A stretch of 64,000 nt of DNA, from assembly GCF_003073045.1 (NCBI RefSeq), contig NC_037590.1:5172016-5236015 (forward strand), in the 5' to 3' direction. This document shows positions 1 to 12,817 of this stretch, piece by piece. Origin of the DNA: Pomacea canaliculata. Taxonomy: Eukaryota; Mollusca; Gastropoda; Architaenioglossa; Ampullariidae. The notes under the pieces are model-generated. The model saw only the letters and a list, made by a program, of their open reading frames with translations. It searched no databases and was not told the DNA's origin. The translations under genes were made by a program, and so were the position numbers. Positions within the stretch are counted from its first letter, which is position 1, and every line of letters starts with the position of its first letter.

Positions 1-74
1 AAGGAAGTATTTAAAACGCATGAGCATGTCACATTTATACACACAAAATATATTTCAGCTAAACATCCTTTCAG

Positions 75-337
75 GGTGTAGTAGAAAAGAAATAAAATAT
101 GTTCGAGTGAAGTATCAAGGCGCAAGAGTGGAACGGAGAAGTTTCTGTAGCAAGGTAGCCAGCTGCAACTGTCAGCTTGAAGACCCCTGGGGCTGTTGTA
201 GGGAGAGTGTAGACCCTCATTATAGGCAACATCTACAAGTCGACATTCCACACTCTCAGCAGAATGGCACAGAGTGTGATGGGGGGCGAGTAAGAATGGT
301 TGGCATGCCATGTTCAAGGAAAATGATAACTAGATGA
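75..337 (+). CDS. Candidate terminal exon of a cysteine-rich secreted protein
   Basis: A good splice acceptor (a pyrimidine-rich stretch ending in ttcag) precedes an open frame that begins in phase 1 with a Cys codon and runs to a TGA at 335-337. The 86 or so residues contain eight or more cysteines, including a CxC and a CC pair, and are rich in Arg and Lys. Spacing does not match the minus-strand VWC-like family further along. The earlier exons would lie left of the window. I do not recognise the protein. Splice and frame evidence is fair, functional evidence is absent. Confidence 0.4.
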
Positions 338-1583
338 AAGCAAAAACGAATTAAAGCGACATAAATTTAAAAATTCTAAACGCAGACGAGGAAACAGATT
401 TTGATAGCATCCCATCATTCTTCAATTTCGTTGCCCCTCAATAATAACCAAACATACATACAAATATTTGCAGACACGTGGAAACAAAACAGAAATTATC
501 TTTATTTGAAAATCTTTGTCCATAACAATCTTTGCTCTAATCACGGCAGTGCAGATGTCGGGTCAGGCACAAGGCCACGACTGGTTCCCTGCGACCTCAG
601 GTCAGATGAAATGTTCTTCAAGGTGCCAGTCCTCCCAATACTGTTTACAGCCAAAACAATCACACCTCTTTGCCGTACCAAACAAGTCTTCAATGACCAA
701 CACAACTCTGTTTCAAAGCTTGAAAACTTCATTGTATGAAAAGGGATTTCCTAAAAGTTAATCTTTCATGTTTTTGGGAAAACTGTGTATAGCTGTCGTG
801 CAAGAAAAATAGAGACAGCAACAACAAGAATGTAATAAACTAAAACGTGTGAAAATTTATCTAAATAAACTGTATGCATAGGTAAGCAAAGAACAAGATT
901 ACATTTCACATGGAAGCAGGAACCGTATTTATTGTCTTTGTTTACTCACACATTTTTATTCTTACGCGCAGATGATTAAAGAACCACCCCTATGTTTGTC
1001 GCATAAACATTCCATCCTCTCTTGACCCTCACTGTCCGTCTGATTCCTCTGAGATTTGAAAGGAATACAATCGCCCCTAGAGATATAGCACCCTGCAATG
1101 AAAATGTCCCAACGCGCAGTTTGAATAGCAAGAATAACATGTGTGTTGTCGTGGTGTGAATACCTGCAATAAAGTTATCAACACACAGCTCACCCGTACC
1201 TGTCTACCCGGCAGGGTTCGTATTCATCACACTACTCGGGCTACCCGCAGGTAGCGGCTACAACACTTGTTTGGGTACTTCAGGCTACACCTAATTAGTT
1301 TTAAAAGCAGTTACTTTATTGGATTGAACCCCTTCCTATAATTTTGTCCATGTAGGGTGGATATTATAGGAAATTATGGATTAAAAGAATATACGAGTAT
1401 ATGGGTTAAGAGGCTGGCTATTTGGACGAGGTGATGACGATGGTGTAGTTTAGATTACAACTTCTTCTGGTAATAGTGTGGCGACGAACTTGAAAGTTAC
1501 CGCCGGACAGGTGCACATTTAATAACTTTGTAATCACAGCACTAAATATATTGACAGGGATTTAGACACTGACAAATACTCAC
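338..1583. other. No clear gene; ambiguous Cys-bearing stretch at 541-735
   Basis: Both strands of 541-735 have short open frames with a few Cys codons and AG sites at their edges. On the minus strand this is where gene A would need its last exon, entered in phase 1 at an acceptor near 722. The residues do not align convincingly with the last exons of the paralogues, so it is not called. The rest is AT-rich sequence with no recognisable feature. Confidence 0.3.
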
Positions 1584-2275
1584 CGAGTTCCTCTCCAGGC
1601 TGTAGTGTACTGCCGGACGCGTTCATATTCACGCATTTGAATTTCTGACATCTGTAAACAATCTCCTCATTCAGCTTCAGGCACGGCTTCCCTTTGAAAT
1701 CTTTAAGATTTTTGGTGGAGCACTGGTTAGCTACCACAACATCAGTAAAAAATACAATTTAATTGTGATCAACAAAGAGTGCATGACAGACTGACAGTGT
1801 TGGCAGTGATGTAGAAGTGTGTGGTGGTGGTGTGGTAGTCATGGTTGCGGCGGAGAGGTAGCGGTTTAGAAAGATCCGATGTATACAATGTTTAAAGACT
1901 TTGTTACAGAAAAACTGTCTTAGCCACATTTTGAGTGTGCGCATGCACATGTGTGTGCGGGTCTTGTTTTTGTTTTTTGTTTAACAAAGAGATAATTCAA
2001 TGATGCAATGGTGAATTTTCTTATACATTTTCTCACAAATTAGTTTGTAACTTAGGAACGTACATTTTTGTTGTTTGGTTTTTTTTTCCTTGAACCGTAT
2101 CCAAGTTTTGCTTCAATAATTTAATAGCGTTGTTCTGATCTAACATTTACAACTAAATAGACGAAACTAGAAATCCATTACCTGGACACTCAGATTTGCG
2201 GAAAACATTCTGAGGGAAAGCCCACGTGACAACAAAAGCACACAGGAACAGCGAGGTGCGAAAGAAGCTCACCAT
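1584..2275 (-). CDS. Gene A: small secreted cysteine-rich protein (two exons seen)
   Basis: Exon 1 (2275-2182) starts with ATG and encodes a clear signal peptide (MVSFFRTSLFLCAFVVTWA) followed by a short mature start ending in Glu-Cys-Pro. It leaves in phase 1 at a gtaatg donor. Exon 2 (1730-1584, 147 bp) enters in phase 1 after a gtag acceptor and leaves in phase 1 at gtgagt. It carries four cysteines, with a YRC..FKC arrangement resembling the second cysteine block of genes B-F, which suggests distant relationship. A last exon is expected below 1560 but could not be fixed. The product is presumably exported; its function is unknown. Confidence 0.6.
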
Positions 2276-5146
2276 GGCTTGACTGCAACAAGAAGAGTTA
2301 ACAACAACCTTTCACACGTGTTCTGCGGCTTTGTCATTAGTGCTTGTAATTTAAGAGTTTTATAATCTTACATCTAATTATTTTAAATTTAGACATTTTC
2401 ATTTTACAAGATTTAACCCAACGCTTTACCGGTTCAGCAACAAAGGTTCAGAATCATAAATTCAAAGTCACAGAAGCGCCAAACTGTTTGTAATCTTATT
2501 TAAATGTAAATTTAAAGTAGAAACAAGCAGTAAACGTTGCATAATCTGAAACAGAAACAACACAACAGATTTCTACCTGTTTGTAGTGAACAAAGTTCGT
2601 CTGGCTGTCAGTGAGTTGACTGTATACTGACGGGTACCTATCGTATTGTCTACGTCAGGACGTTGCTCCAGCGTCAGATAACACCTGTAGTTAGCGTGCG
2701 ACACTCATCTCTGTGATGATGATTACTATCTGTAGTACTGATGCTTCATCTGTCTAATGTCGTTCTGTGGCAGTCATACAGAAGAGTTGTTTAGAGGATA
2801 TATCTGTCAGTTAATACTGTCTGCTTACAGATTTGCTAGCTGTTTACAGATATCTTCTCAATCTGCTTCTCTTCTGCCTTCTTTTGTTAAGAAACAGCTG
2901 GCGACGATGGTCAACAATATGACATACAGAACTTTGCCCATTGCGACAGAAAGTTGTTGAAATGCGATAATTGCCCTCCTCAGATATACTTAACGCTGAA
3001 TGATTGCAGTCAAAACGTTTGTCACTTTGCCTGCTTCAGACTAGCAGACTAGAAGGAAATTACATAATTTACTGAAGAAGACAATTGAGATGAAACAGAA
3101 ACAACACAACATGTTTTTACCTGTTTGAAGAATATAATGAAGTAATCAGTCGTTTGAATCCCTGACAATATGTTTACGGGCATTGTACGTTTAGACTTTA
3201 AAGGACAAAGGTCAAATAACACAGAATCCATATCTAGCAATTATCACGTGACGAATTCTATTAAAATGTAATTTAAAAAAGTCTTCATTAGAGAATGTCG
3301 TTGCATATCAGCAATAATGACATGCTTGCTTTATTTGGGCTAAATATTAAACTTAATATCTTCATATTGTTCTCTTGATGTGACTGAACCGTAAGCTCTC
3401 TGACTGAACTTATTCTCTGAGTCGTTACCGTTAGATCTACAGTGATCTCCCTTTACTGCCGGAACACAAAGGTCACTGTTATCCACATCGAAGCGTGACC
3501 ACAAAACACAAACAAAATCAAGGACAGCCGATCCCCTCAGCCTGTTAGACGGGGGGACAGAACTCTCAAATCATAAAGACATTTGCAAAATGGCCCACCT
3601 TGTATAATACTTACATCGTGTTAAAATGTAGCATACAGTGGCTTCGCTCGACAGGCGGCTTATAATTCAGGGGAGGTAACTCCCCATTGTTCGGTAACGG
3701 GAATAATGCAGTAGCGTCCCTTAGAATGTATGCCCGCTAATAAAAATCATACTCCACACGAATAAAAGAACTATGAAAAAGAAAACTCAAGTTTCTACGA
3801 CAACTATTGTGTGCGCTTTGCAATGGCAAAGCAAAGTTTTAAATATGTTTGAGAACGCTATTCATGCAGCTTGTAATAAAAATTGAATATAAAAAAACTA
3901 AATAAATGAAGTACGTGTACTACAAAAGGCACCGTTAGAAGACTGTAGTGATATTTGATATGTGATGGTATGTGTATGGCTTGTGTCTTTATTTTATTTG
4001 CAAGCTGAAGTTTTTTGGTCAGTGCACGTATGTATGGAATGCTCGTGGGTTGTTTAGGCTGGTTTAGTAGGAAGGTGTTTACACCTTGAGGTGATTTCGT
4101 CATCGTCACTCTCCACCATCACCTCACCAACCACTTTTTGCAAAAGACTGAAGACCCATCTGTTTCTTTCAAACCAGTCTTAAACAACCAAGAAACACTT
4201 CTGCCTACATTTTTTACTTTCATGGTGTTTTATATATTTGTTCGCTTTACTCTTTCTTCTTTTGTTTTTTCTGCGCAATGAGCATTCTTCTGAATGAATA
4301 CCTGCTCATTACAAATCGACATCATCATCATCATCATTTCGTACTTGGGCTGGAGGGGAAGAGATTAAAATAGCGTGAGTACCCGGAGAAACCCCTACGC
4401 CCAGACCTGCAAACAGGTGTCACATATAGAGAGTGTCCCAAGATTATAAGTAGCGACCACAAAAGCTGAATAAAAATTTGTTCTAAAATAATGGACAGAA
4501 AACAATTTTGAAATGGATGTGTTAGTTCAAAAGTCACAGCAAACTAATAAAATAACATGTTGTTGCTCTGGTGGCAGAAATAGTGAGGATATGGTCATCG
4601 TAAGGAAAGAGAAGTTCAGAAGAATAGTTAGGGCAGGAGCCAACAAAGAAATGAAGACACAGCACACACAGTTTGTACTGAATGTGAGGACGGGTAGGTA
4701 GTCAGTACAGACAACGAAGGAGAGGAGTGACAAGGTCCCGTGTCCTACCTCAAGGCACCAGAAATAAAAGTTCCTTCCCTTCTCTCAAATGTTGGTTATC
4801 GATAGATTCGTCAATTCCTTCTTCTCCTATTGTTTTTAAGTCTGCCTGCTGCACTTCATTTGTCGTCTTGCTATAAGCTTTTCTTCTTTCCTTCTCTCCC
4901 GCTATCTTCCCCATTCAGTAAAGTGTGCAACTTCACAAGTTAATAAAGCAAACATCAGGGATCGAATCCACGACCTAACAAATTGAAATATAAAACTATT
5001 AAACACTTAACTATGCAAGTTTTAATACAAGCTGTCGATGGCAATATAACAGCAACCTCCAAATGTTTTGATACGAAGGTTGTAGTCAAGATTATTTCAT
5101 AGGAAGCGCAGGGACTACAAGCATGACGGTTGGGGGGAGTTGGTCC
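2276..5146. other. Intergenic; possible duplicated 5' UTR exon for gene A
   Basis: Two short similar stretches, near 2547-2600 and 3087-3135, share an A/C-rich run followed on the minus strand by a caaacag/gta donor. They could be alternative non-coding first exons of gene A, but no TATA box is obvious. Around 4350-4430 is a fragment resembling the tRNA-like repeat near 33.70-33.81 kb (shared cccggagaaa motif). The rest shows no gene. Confidence 0.3.
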
Positions 5147-6156
5147 TCATTTGGTGTCACAGTGGAACTGCAGCATGCCATTGGTGCCTTGGCGACAGAC
5201 ACAGGAGGGGTATAGAGTGCCGTTCTTTTTGAAGGCAGACGTTTCCCCGGGCAACCGACACAGACCATAGTAATCCTTGCACTCTGCAATCAGTTGGTCA
5301 AACAAGTGGTGTTAGTCTTCTCACATTAATTGCTTCAAACCGCCGGTGAGTCTCCCCATCAAACAATGAGTCAGTCAAAGGTAAAATTACTGACTTACTA
5401 ATTGATAGAGCATGTGCACTGACTTCATTGCATTAAAAGGTGCCTGAAATGAGTTTCCTGAAAAAATTAATGTGCGAATAAATCAACTAATAATCAAAAG
5501 GAAGATTAAAAGCTATTCAAAGAAATTTTATTATTTTCAATTGGTGTTTACTTGAAACAGTTCAGAGGTGTAATAAGAAGTACATATTGTATAAAAATCT
5601 TAAAAGAAGCTCTTAGGAGATGGATGTAGCAACCAAATAGAATTGTGGAGAACAGAATTTCCGACAAGTAAAGTTTTAAAAAATTACTGTGTCCTTCATG
5701 GCGATGATGTAGAGCAACGAATCAGTTTTAGTATTAAGTTAATTCAAGAATTCAATAAATATGTATTAATACATGATAAACTGAGGCTGGATTACTCTCT
5801 CTTTAGCTGTTGCCAAAAAGACTGTATCATGTTCTCACCACCATACCTTGCTGTCAATGTCGATACACATCAACTATTATTTTGTAATGAGTGCCAGACT
5901 TTCATCTACAAGACACACTGTTTCTATGCCCATCACCGGCTATCAAACATCTACTAAGTGTGTGAAGACAACTCACTTGCAGGGCCGATGTTTCGGAAGC
6001 GGTAGACCTCGGGGTCTTTGTCCTTTAACCTCTTGACGCAGGTGTACGTGTGACATTCGTGTACTACGATTGCGCCGAGAGGGTAGCATCTTTTATACCT
6101 AAAATAATAACAACCTGCGGAAACATACTTTGTTTATCGTAAATATTTTCTTTTTT

Positions 6157-6224
<68 letters not shown>

Positions 6225-6760
6225 TAACCTTCTTTTTATCATTACTATGATGATGAAATATAGTCGAAAGGATAAACGATTGATAAGTGTCAGTAGAGGC
6301 CAAGAGAACACACCTTCCAGTCTCTCACCCCACCACACCTCAGCCCAGGTGAAAAACCGATGACTGACCTTCTTCAATAATCTTTGCGACTCCATTTTCA
6401 CAATGGTATTTGTTACAGGAACTGTACAGGCTTTGGGAAAAATTTGTTCCATGACGATAAAGCTTTCCGTCGATCAAGCAATTATCTGGAAAGAAAAGAC
6501 AAAACTTTTTTTGTTAGTTTCTTGTCTGTAAACCATTTCGCAGCCAGTTCTTACAGAATGATAGTTTGGGCACAGAAAAGTGATGAGGTTATCTCAAACA
6601 ATGGTGTCTGGTTACTCTGTCCAGATTCATCAAACTGCTGACCTTCTGTAAATGCTGCAAACATTCTTTTGGAGACTGTCGTGTTCTTCTCGTCAACTTC
6701 TTCTGTTGAGGTGCAGATGAGGACGAATGTCAACAGCCCGACATACACAATCTTTCCCAT
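5147..6760 (-). CDS. Gene B: secreted VWC-like cysteine-rich protein
   Basis: Four exons. Exon 1 (6760-6616) encodes a signal peptide (MGKIVYVGLLTFVLICTST) and an acidic linker. Exon 2 (6485-6369, 117 bp) holds cysteine block 1 with a CNKYHC motif. Exon 3 (about 6089-5977) holds block 2 with a CHTYTC motif. Exon 4 (5283-5147, 137 bp) holds block 3, CKDYYGLCRLPGE then PSCVCR, ending FHCDTK and TGA. Block order and the phase-1 junction between exons 3 and 4 match genes D-F. The acceptor of exon 3 is unclear: neither AG gives the expected frame from the usual exon 2 donor, so the boundary is uncertain or the copy is decaying. Export is inferred from the signal peptide; function unknown. Confidence 0.65.
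6152..6222. repeat. (ATC/GAT)n microsatellite in gene B intron
   Basis: About 23 tandem ATC trinucleotides lie in the intron between exons 2 and 3 of gene B. They create spurious poly-Asp, poly-Met and poly-Ile frames on the different frames and strands. Confidence 0.95.
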
Positions 6761-9275
6761 TGCCTCTGAAAGTTGTTAAAATGCATGTCTCTTAGAATAT
6801 ACTCCTTAAATACCCAAAATCATTAAAATATATACTTGATTCTAAATGATTTTGAAAAGTTTATCGCTAAAACGATGTTATTGCTTTTGGACAAGATTTT
6901 GTTAAAGGGAAGTTATACTCAGCGAAAAACAATTTAGCAAAAACTATCTACAACAGTTATTCAGCAAAGCTAGAAGTTTGTTTATACATGAAGAGAGACT
7001 GACAGGCTTGCTGGGAGGCAGACATTAAGATGAACACTCAGATGGATAGACAGCGTGGAGAAAAAAGAAAGGCACACATACAAAGCGCAGAAGTCGGGAG
7101 AAATCTGTCCACCTATCTTCTTTCTTTTTTAAAAAAAAAAAATACTGTATTATTGTACATACCCTGATACTCCAAGACTTGTCGTCGCCAAGAGACTGCA
7201 CTCGTCTAGTCAGCGCCCACCTTCCCAGACAATTCGTTTATCTGTTTACGTCCCTTTGTTGACAAACAACTTATTGCCACATCCAATTTCCTCTTTCCTT
7301 CAATCAACTATTATCCTGAATAAAATTGTCATCAGTCCCACAGCTTTAGTTCACATCTGTAGGAGGCGTGTAGCAGTCTTCTTTCCATTCAGCAAGTCAA
7401 AGATCAGCAAAGTCAAGGAACAGAGAGAAAGCCATGCAAACAAATTCAATCACACAGATGACATTTAAAGATAACGAAAGAGAAAAACGATACCCTATCC
7501 ATTAGATTTCATGTGAAAAATGCTTTTTAAATTTTATTTACATAGGCATATCAAAATACAACGAGTCTGCAAAACTTCGATGTTTGAGATCTTGTTACCT
7601 CTTAGGAGATTGCTCATGATGAATGTAGATAATAGCTGCATAACATCTCTTGACGATTTCACATTTCTAAAAGTAGAGTCATTAAATCATGCAGACAGGG
7701 AGTGTGTTTCAACGTTTAATTAACAGTGTTTTGTTTAATCATATTCTCCTATTTAACTGCGATAAAACAAATCATTCAAATACTTTCTTAACGTATAAAA
7801 TGTCTTATTGTTAAGTACGCAATCAGATACCATATGGATAGATATCAAATGACTATTATAAGTAATGAGATTCAAGATAATATGATTTATCATGAAAGCG
7901 GTTGGTTTAAAGACAGCTCATGTCATCAAAGATTGGAACGATCTTCATTCCTCCCCTAACTGTTTTCTCTTTCTTTCTCTCTCTCTCCCTCTCTATGTCA
8001 CACACACATATTCATCTTTTCCAAATGTTTCATACCTTTCCTTCTTACTTGTGGTTTTGTTGTGTTCAGAAAGATTGTGTTCAGTGTTGTCTGTTAATTT
8101 CTGTCTTGTCTGCCGCCCGATACACACTCACAAGCGCACTCACTGATACAAGCACGCTCACAGATATACACTCACAAGGACATATCTGTGCTGACAATAC
8201 AAACAGAGGTTTATTTAACATCAACGAATCAAAAGCTGGATAAAAACCAAAAAGAACAACAAACAACAGAAAACACACTCAAAATCAATAACATAAACCT
8301 GATATCAGTCTTAGTTACCCAATGTGCTAAATACGTTCCAACGTCGACACAGAAAACAAAGAAAACATCTGATGCAAAACCTGACGCCCTCCACGCTGCC
8401 CCTTAGCTCACCTTGTTTCTCCCCCTCACTCTCAGCCCCCTACCCACTGACTAGCCAATCACTGCTCGGGTCACAGATCACCGCGCAGAATCCATCGTAA
8501 ATGTCTTGCAGCGTCCTTTTCTCAGTCCTGGTGTAATTGTGCCTATTCCCTAGTTTGTTCCTTTCACTCAAACCCTCTTTTACAATTTCCTTATTCAACC
8601 AACCCTACATCATCTGCTACCAAATGAAAATACTCCGGCGAAACAATTAAAAAAAATTTAAACAATTAATATAAGATATTAATATAAAACATGATTTACA
8701 AGCATTAACCCCGAAGAAGATCCCTACCCTGCTGACCTTACACCTCTGACCTTCTACCCTTTAATATGTTCTTGGTGTATAATCTCCTCCAGCTTCTGCG
8801 GGATCTGTCTTTAAATTAATGTTTTCAATTTTCCATTGGAGTACTCTCCCTTACCGAACTAGTAAAGACGTGGGCTGAGGACCTGGGGTTTGAACAGTCA
8901 CAGGTGAGACATCTGTCGCACGTACTCAGCGCGATTAAGCATATTTTAAGTACGTCCGATCCTTTGTCATCTTTAACATCTGGTTATCTGGTAACAAGAG
9001 TCACCTTTAATTTTCCTGCCGATGCTGATATGTGTGAAAATCTCATATAAAATTAAAAATGCTATAAAGATGTTTTATAGACATGTCAATTAGGCAAGAT
9101 ATACACGTTGCTGACCTAAAGTTGACTTACACCACTTAAACACTATACAAGAGGTTTTGCAATAGATAAGACGAAATTAATTTTTTCATAAAGTGCTATG
9201 ACCTATAGGGACAGATGTTACTAAGAAAATGTTCCACATCATCAAATAAAACTTTAGTCTCGCAGCTTCCCAATA

Positions 9276-9359
<84 letters not shown>

Positions 9360-10111
9360 GGTCATTATAAAAATTAAACAATAATCTTGCAGCAAAGCAA
9401 GTAAATGAATAATGCATCAGAGCATAAAATAATACACGACAAACACATAATCATGATGAGAGTTATGTTCCTTCGCATAACAGACTAAAGATAATCAGTC
9501 TCTCTCCGCCGCTTCTACTATGTTAGGTCATCATCGACTGTAACTACTACTCTTTAGGACTTGTTTGTGGATATTATGATGTATACGTGGCAGTGAGCGC
9601 GCTCCTATTACGCTCCCTCTCTATCTATATATCACTAAATAAATGTGAAACTTCTTGTTTTTAGTTGTATAATATTTCTTATTATTAACAACCAGCTGAT
9701 ACCTTATACATCAACATAAACGCATAATAACAGTCTTTGCGTGCACAAGGGGAACCAACAGGCAGCCAGTGGGAACCGGGACTGGCAATGACAAACGATG
9801 AAACGATGAAAAGCTGCGATAAGTTGAAATCATGTTTGATGGGCATTGACAGTGACAGAACACACTGCACAATACTCTAGGATAAAAAGACAATAAAGAC
9901 AATAAAGATATCTTGCTTCGACACCTGCACAGCTGATCATAAAGATCTTCTGTTGACACAAACTTTTTATGCGAACTGTTCGTCATATACTATGATATTA
10001 AATGTATATCATCATTGCATTACAATCATCTACCAAATATTAACAAGTTTACATAAATACTCAAAGTGTACAAGCAGCAAAGTTTAGTTGTTGGACTTGC
10101 TGTTGTCTTCT
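6761..10111. other. Intergenic between genes B and C
   Basis: A possible non-coding first exon of gene B lies near 7163-7200 on the minus strand, where a stretch like the first exons of D-F is followed by gtatgt. A pyrimidine-rich tract with CA repeats covers roughly 7970-8010, and an ACTCACA-type short repeat 8120-8180. A (TTA)n tract occupies 9273-9359. No open frame here looks coding. Confidence 0.5.
9273..9359. repeat. (ATT)n microsatellite
   Basis: An uninterrupted run of roughly 29 ATT units. It produces an artificial poly-Asn frame on the minus strand. Confidence 0.95.
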
Positions 10112-10681
10112 CTACTTCATGTCACAGTCCAGTGCACTTCTGTTGTCCTTCAGACGGCAGACACATCGGACCATTCGCAAGTCTTTCACGATGGACAAGC
10201 CCTGGCCCTTCTCGATGCACTGTCCGTACATGTCCACACACCCTGCAGGCACAACATCAAACAAACTGTCAACAGCTTCCACAACATCTGGCGGCTTGGA
10301 CATCAGGGACGCAGACAGGAGACAACAGAGACAAAGAGATGAGCAATCAAGTTTACAGGACTGACATATTTCTCTGCTGCGTCTACCCGAGTGGTTCTGG
10401 CGCTGGCGACGGTTCGCTACCCGTGTAGGGCAGCAGATGAAGCTGTGAGACACCACTACAAGACCACCATTACCTACCCTTGTCTTTGACATCTACGTGG
10501 TAGATGAAGCTGTGATACACCACTACAAGACCACCACTACTTAGCGTGGTAGACGAAGCTACACCACTACAAGACCACCACCACTACCTACCGTTGTCTT
10601 TGACGTCTTCTACGTGGTAGACGATGCTGGAGTCAGTCACAGTCTTCACACACCTGAATGTCCGACATTCATATTGCACTT
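10112..10681 (-). CDS. Gene C: partial VWC-like cysteine-rich gene (last two exons)
   Basis: The upstream exon (10681-10592) follows a ttaaacacag acceptor and encodes a piece with a YECRTFRC motif equivalent to block 2, leaving in phase 1 at gtaggt. The last exon (10242-10112) enters in phase 1 and encodes block 3, GCVDMYGQCIEKGQG then RCVCR, ending DCDMK and TAG. The C.DxYGxC, CVCR and final C arrangement matches genes B and D-F, but sequence identity is low, so C is an old paralogue. No signal-peptide exon or block-1 exon was found upstream, so the gene is incomplete as seen. A local duplication of the donor region lies in the intron. Confidence 0.55.
10440..10620. repeat. Local tandem duplication around the gene C donor
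   Basis: Three diverged copies of a unit of about 60 bp lie end to end, sharing the words caccactacaagaccacca and tacgtggtag. Copies 1 and 3 include the 3' end of the upstream gene C exon together with its gtaggt donor, so a second near-identical donor sits about 110 bp further into the intron on the minus strand. Confidence 0.8.
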
Positions 10682-12817
10682 CTGTGTTTAAAGCAAAGCA
10701 TCGTTTGGGTCCATGAAGAAATAAACAGTGTTGATCTGCAACAAGACGAGTGTCAATTAAAACTGGTTTCTGTTCACGCCCATTCCACAGTTGTGTTTGT
10801 TTCCCGTTTTGTTCTCTTTGTAAATATAATTATGTGGTCATAAAACATTTCTATTTTGGTTAGTTGTACGAAGCTTGCATTTCTTGATGATGCTTTCAAT
10901 CTCGTGTAGATGTTTGTTGTTCTCACGTTGCATAGTCTAGTCTGTCAATGTTGACAACAGATAAGGTCCCTCTAGGTGAACATTTCATACGAGACTGTCC
11001 GAGAGTTCAGATGTATCTGTAATAGTCTGCGTGCGCTTGTGCGTCGGTCTGTGTGTCAGGAAGAGAGAGAGAGAAAAAAAGAGTGATTGAATAGGTTAAA
11101 GAAAGTTAGAATCCTATTGATAACAGTGGGCCGACTTGTCATTCTAACTACGAAGATATTGGTAACCCTGTAACCTTACAAAGGTCGCAACCTAACCCTA
11201 CACCCTAAATACCTGGACAACCAACATGAAGACCTTCAGATACAAAGGAGCAGGTGAGAGTATATGACAGCACCACGAGTAGCCAAAGGCTTTGCATTGT
11301 GTCTCTGGAAATAAAACAAACCATTTTTTAATCAACTTCAATCTTTTTAATAGTCTTTTATATTGTTTATAAGAAACGGGAGTTTATTTTTATTATTTTA
11401 CGTACCATCGAATGTTGATGATATTGTAGAAACAACTATTATAAGCGACAGGTGATTTTATAGCAAATGAGTTTCTAATGACGAAAGTATTGAAGTACGT
11501 GGTAATTTATTATTTATGGCGAAACTGGCGTTAATAATAATATTCCAGATTTATGGAGTTCATTTCTCTACTGTACAATACACTCAGAAAAAGCGACTGC
11601 AGCATTAATGTGTGGCCCCTCGGGATGTTTGCCTCTAAACATGATAAGCAGCGCTTACCTTCCCTTGTTTTGTGCCGAGAAATAAATAAACGAGACAGAA
11701 CTGTCACGTGATCTTGGTTGCCAACAAACCGAGGCTGGGAAGCGGACGAAGACTGAGTGTTGTCGTCTGCCTCACAAATCCTCACAACACTGAGTCCCTC
11801 CAGCTTCCCTGGCGCATGCAGACGACATCATCACCTGTTCAGTTACCTCCCCTATTTTATTAAAGTGCAGACAAGCTGTTTTCATCGCCTGGACCACCAA
11901 ACCTTCAGCACTTCCCTAATAAAATTTCATCGTGAGAGCTAAAACGATGGCGATGCCACAGGGTCACGACCCTTTGAGTGATTTGCGGCTAGTGCGTAGT
12001 TAGCCGCCATCTGGAGTATGTAACCCTGCTTATGCACTGCCAATAATTGTATTAGCAAACTGTTCGCAGATACTCATCCAGCTAGCGCCTCTGATTTGTT
12101 TTATTCATCATCGGTATTGTTGTTTATTCTTCCCCAGATCATATATTGTTTATTCTTCTGTCCCTCGGATGTTGTCCATGTCTTTAAGAACGTCCTCTCG
12201 AGGAGTGTTAGCGTGCACTTTATAAATTTTGAATTTATTATTATTATCTCTAATCAATCGGTAGTGCGTGTGAAATTATGTTCATGAGAACCCCGTGTGG
12301 TATGTCTTTCACTCCTTTCCTTCACGCACACAGCATGCACGTGTGTAGGTGGAGCTGTCTGTATGGCGAGACTCACTCTTAGCCTCTTGCGAAGTTCTCC
12401 GCTGTTAGTCTCGGCGAGCCTAAACAATGAATGTGACTAAACCGGAAGCTTTATACAAACCTGCTTTGTTTTAATATTTAAATAGAAACAAAACCGTCTG
12501 CCAATAATACGAGTTCGTGCTCACAGCGTGTGTGTATGTGCGTGTGTGTATGTGCGTGTGTGTGTGTGAGAGAGAAAGAAATACAAAAGAATCATGGTAA
12601 GGATCAACACACAAAACAATCATTTCAAGAAACAAAAATCAGATAATTCCTGCAATTTTATTTGTAGAGAATCTAAGACTATCATTGAAACATGTTGTTT
12701 ACATATTTTCCAGGCTAACGTGTGTCTTGAACTTTGATGCGAGGTTTGCATTCATCTTCGTCCAGTTGGAAGCGCAGAGACTTGACATGTGACGTCATGG
12801 TCATGTGACGTTGCCGC
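10682..12817. other. Intergenic between genes C and D
   Basis: Contains short GA and TG runs near 11060-11080 and 12530-12575, and a duplicated repeat at about 11690-11945 described separately. The missing upstream exons of gene C were sought here and not found. Confidence 0.5.
11690..11945. repeat. Repeat paired with 15430-15680, downstream of gene D
   Basis: This stretch and 15430-15680 share many blocks, for example tgtcacgtgatcttggtt, gaggctg, tgtcgtctgc and cagacgacatca. Each lies roughly 0.9-1.1 kb beyond the 3' end of its gene (D and E). The pairing suggests that the D and E units arose by a duplication that included downstream DNA. An interspersed repeat is the alternative. Confidence 0.6.

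Noticed and set aside
6064-6452. Open frames with poly-Asp, poly-Met and poly-Ile on both strands
   Set aside because: They are translations of an (ATC)n microsatellite in an intron.
9186-9395. Poly-Asn open frame
   Set aside because: Product of an (ATT)n run; no splice sites or other coding signal.
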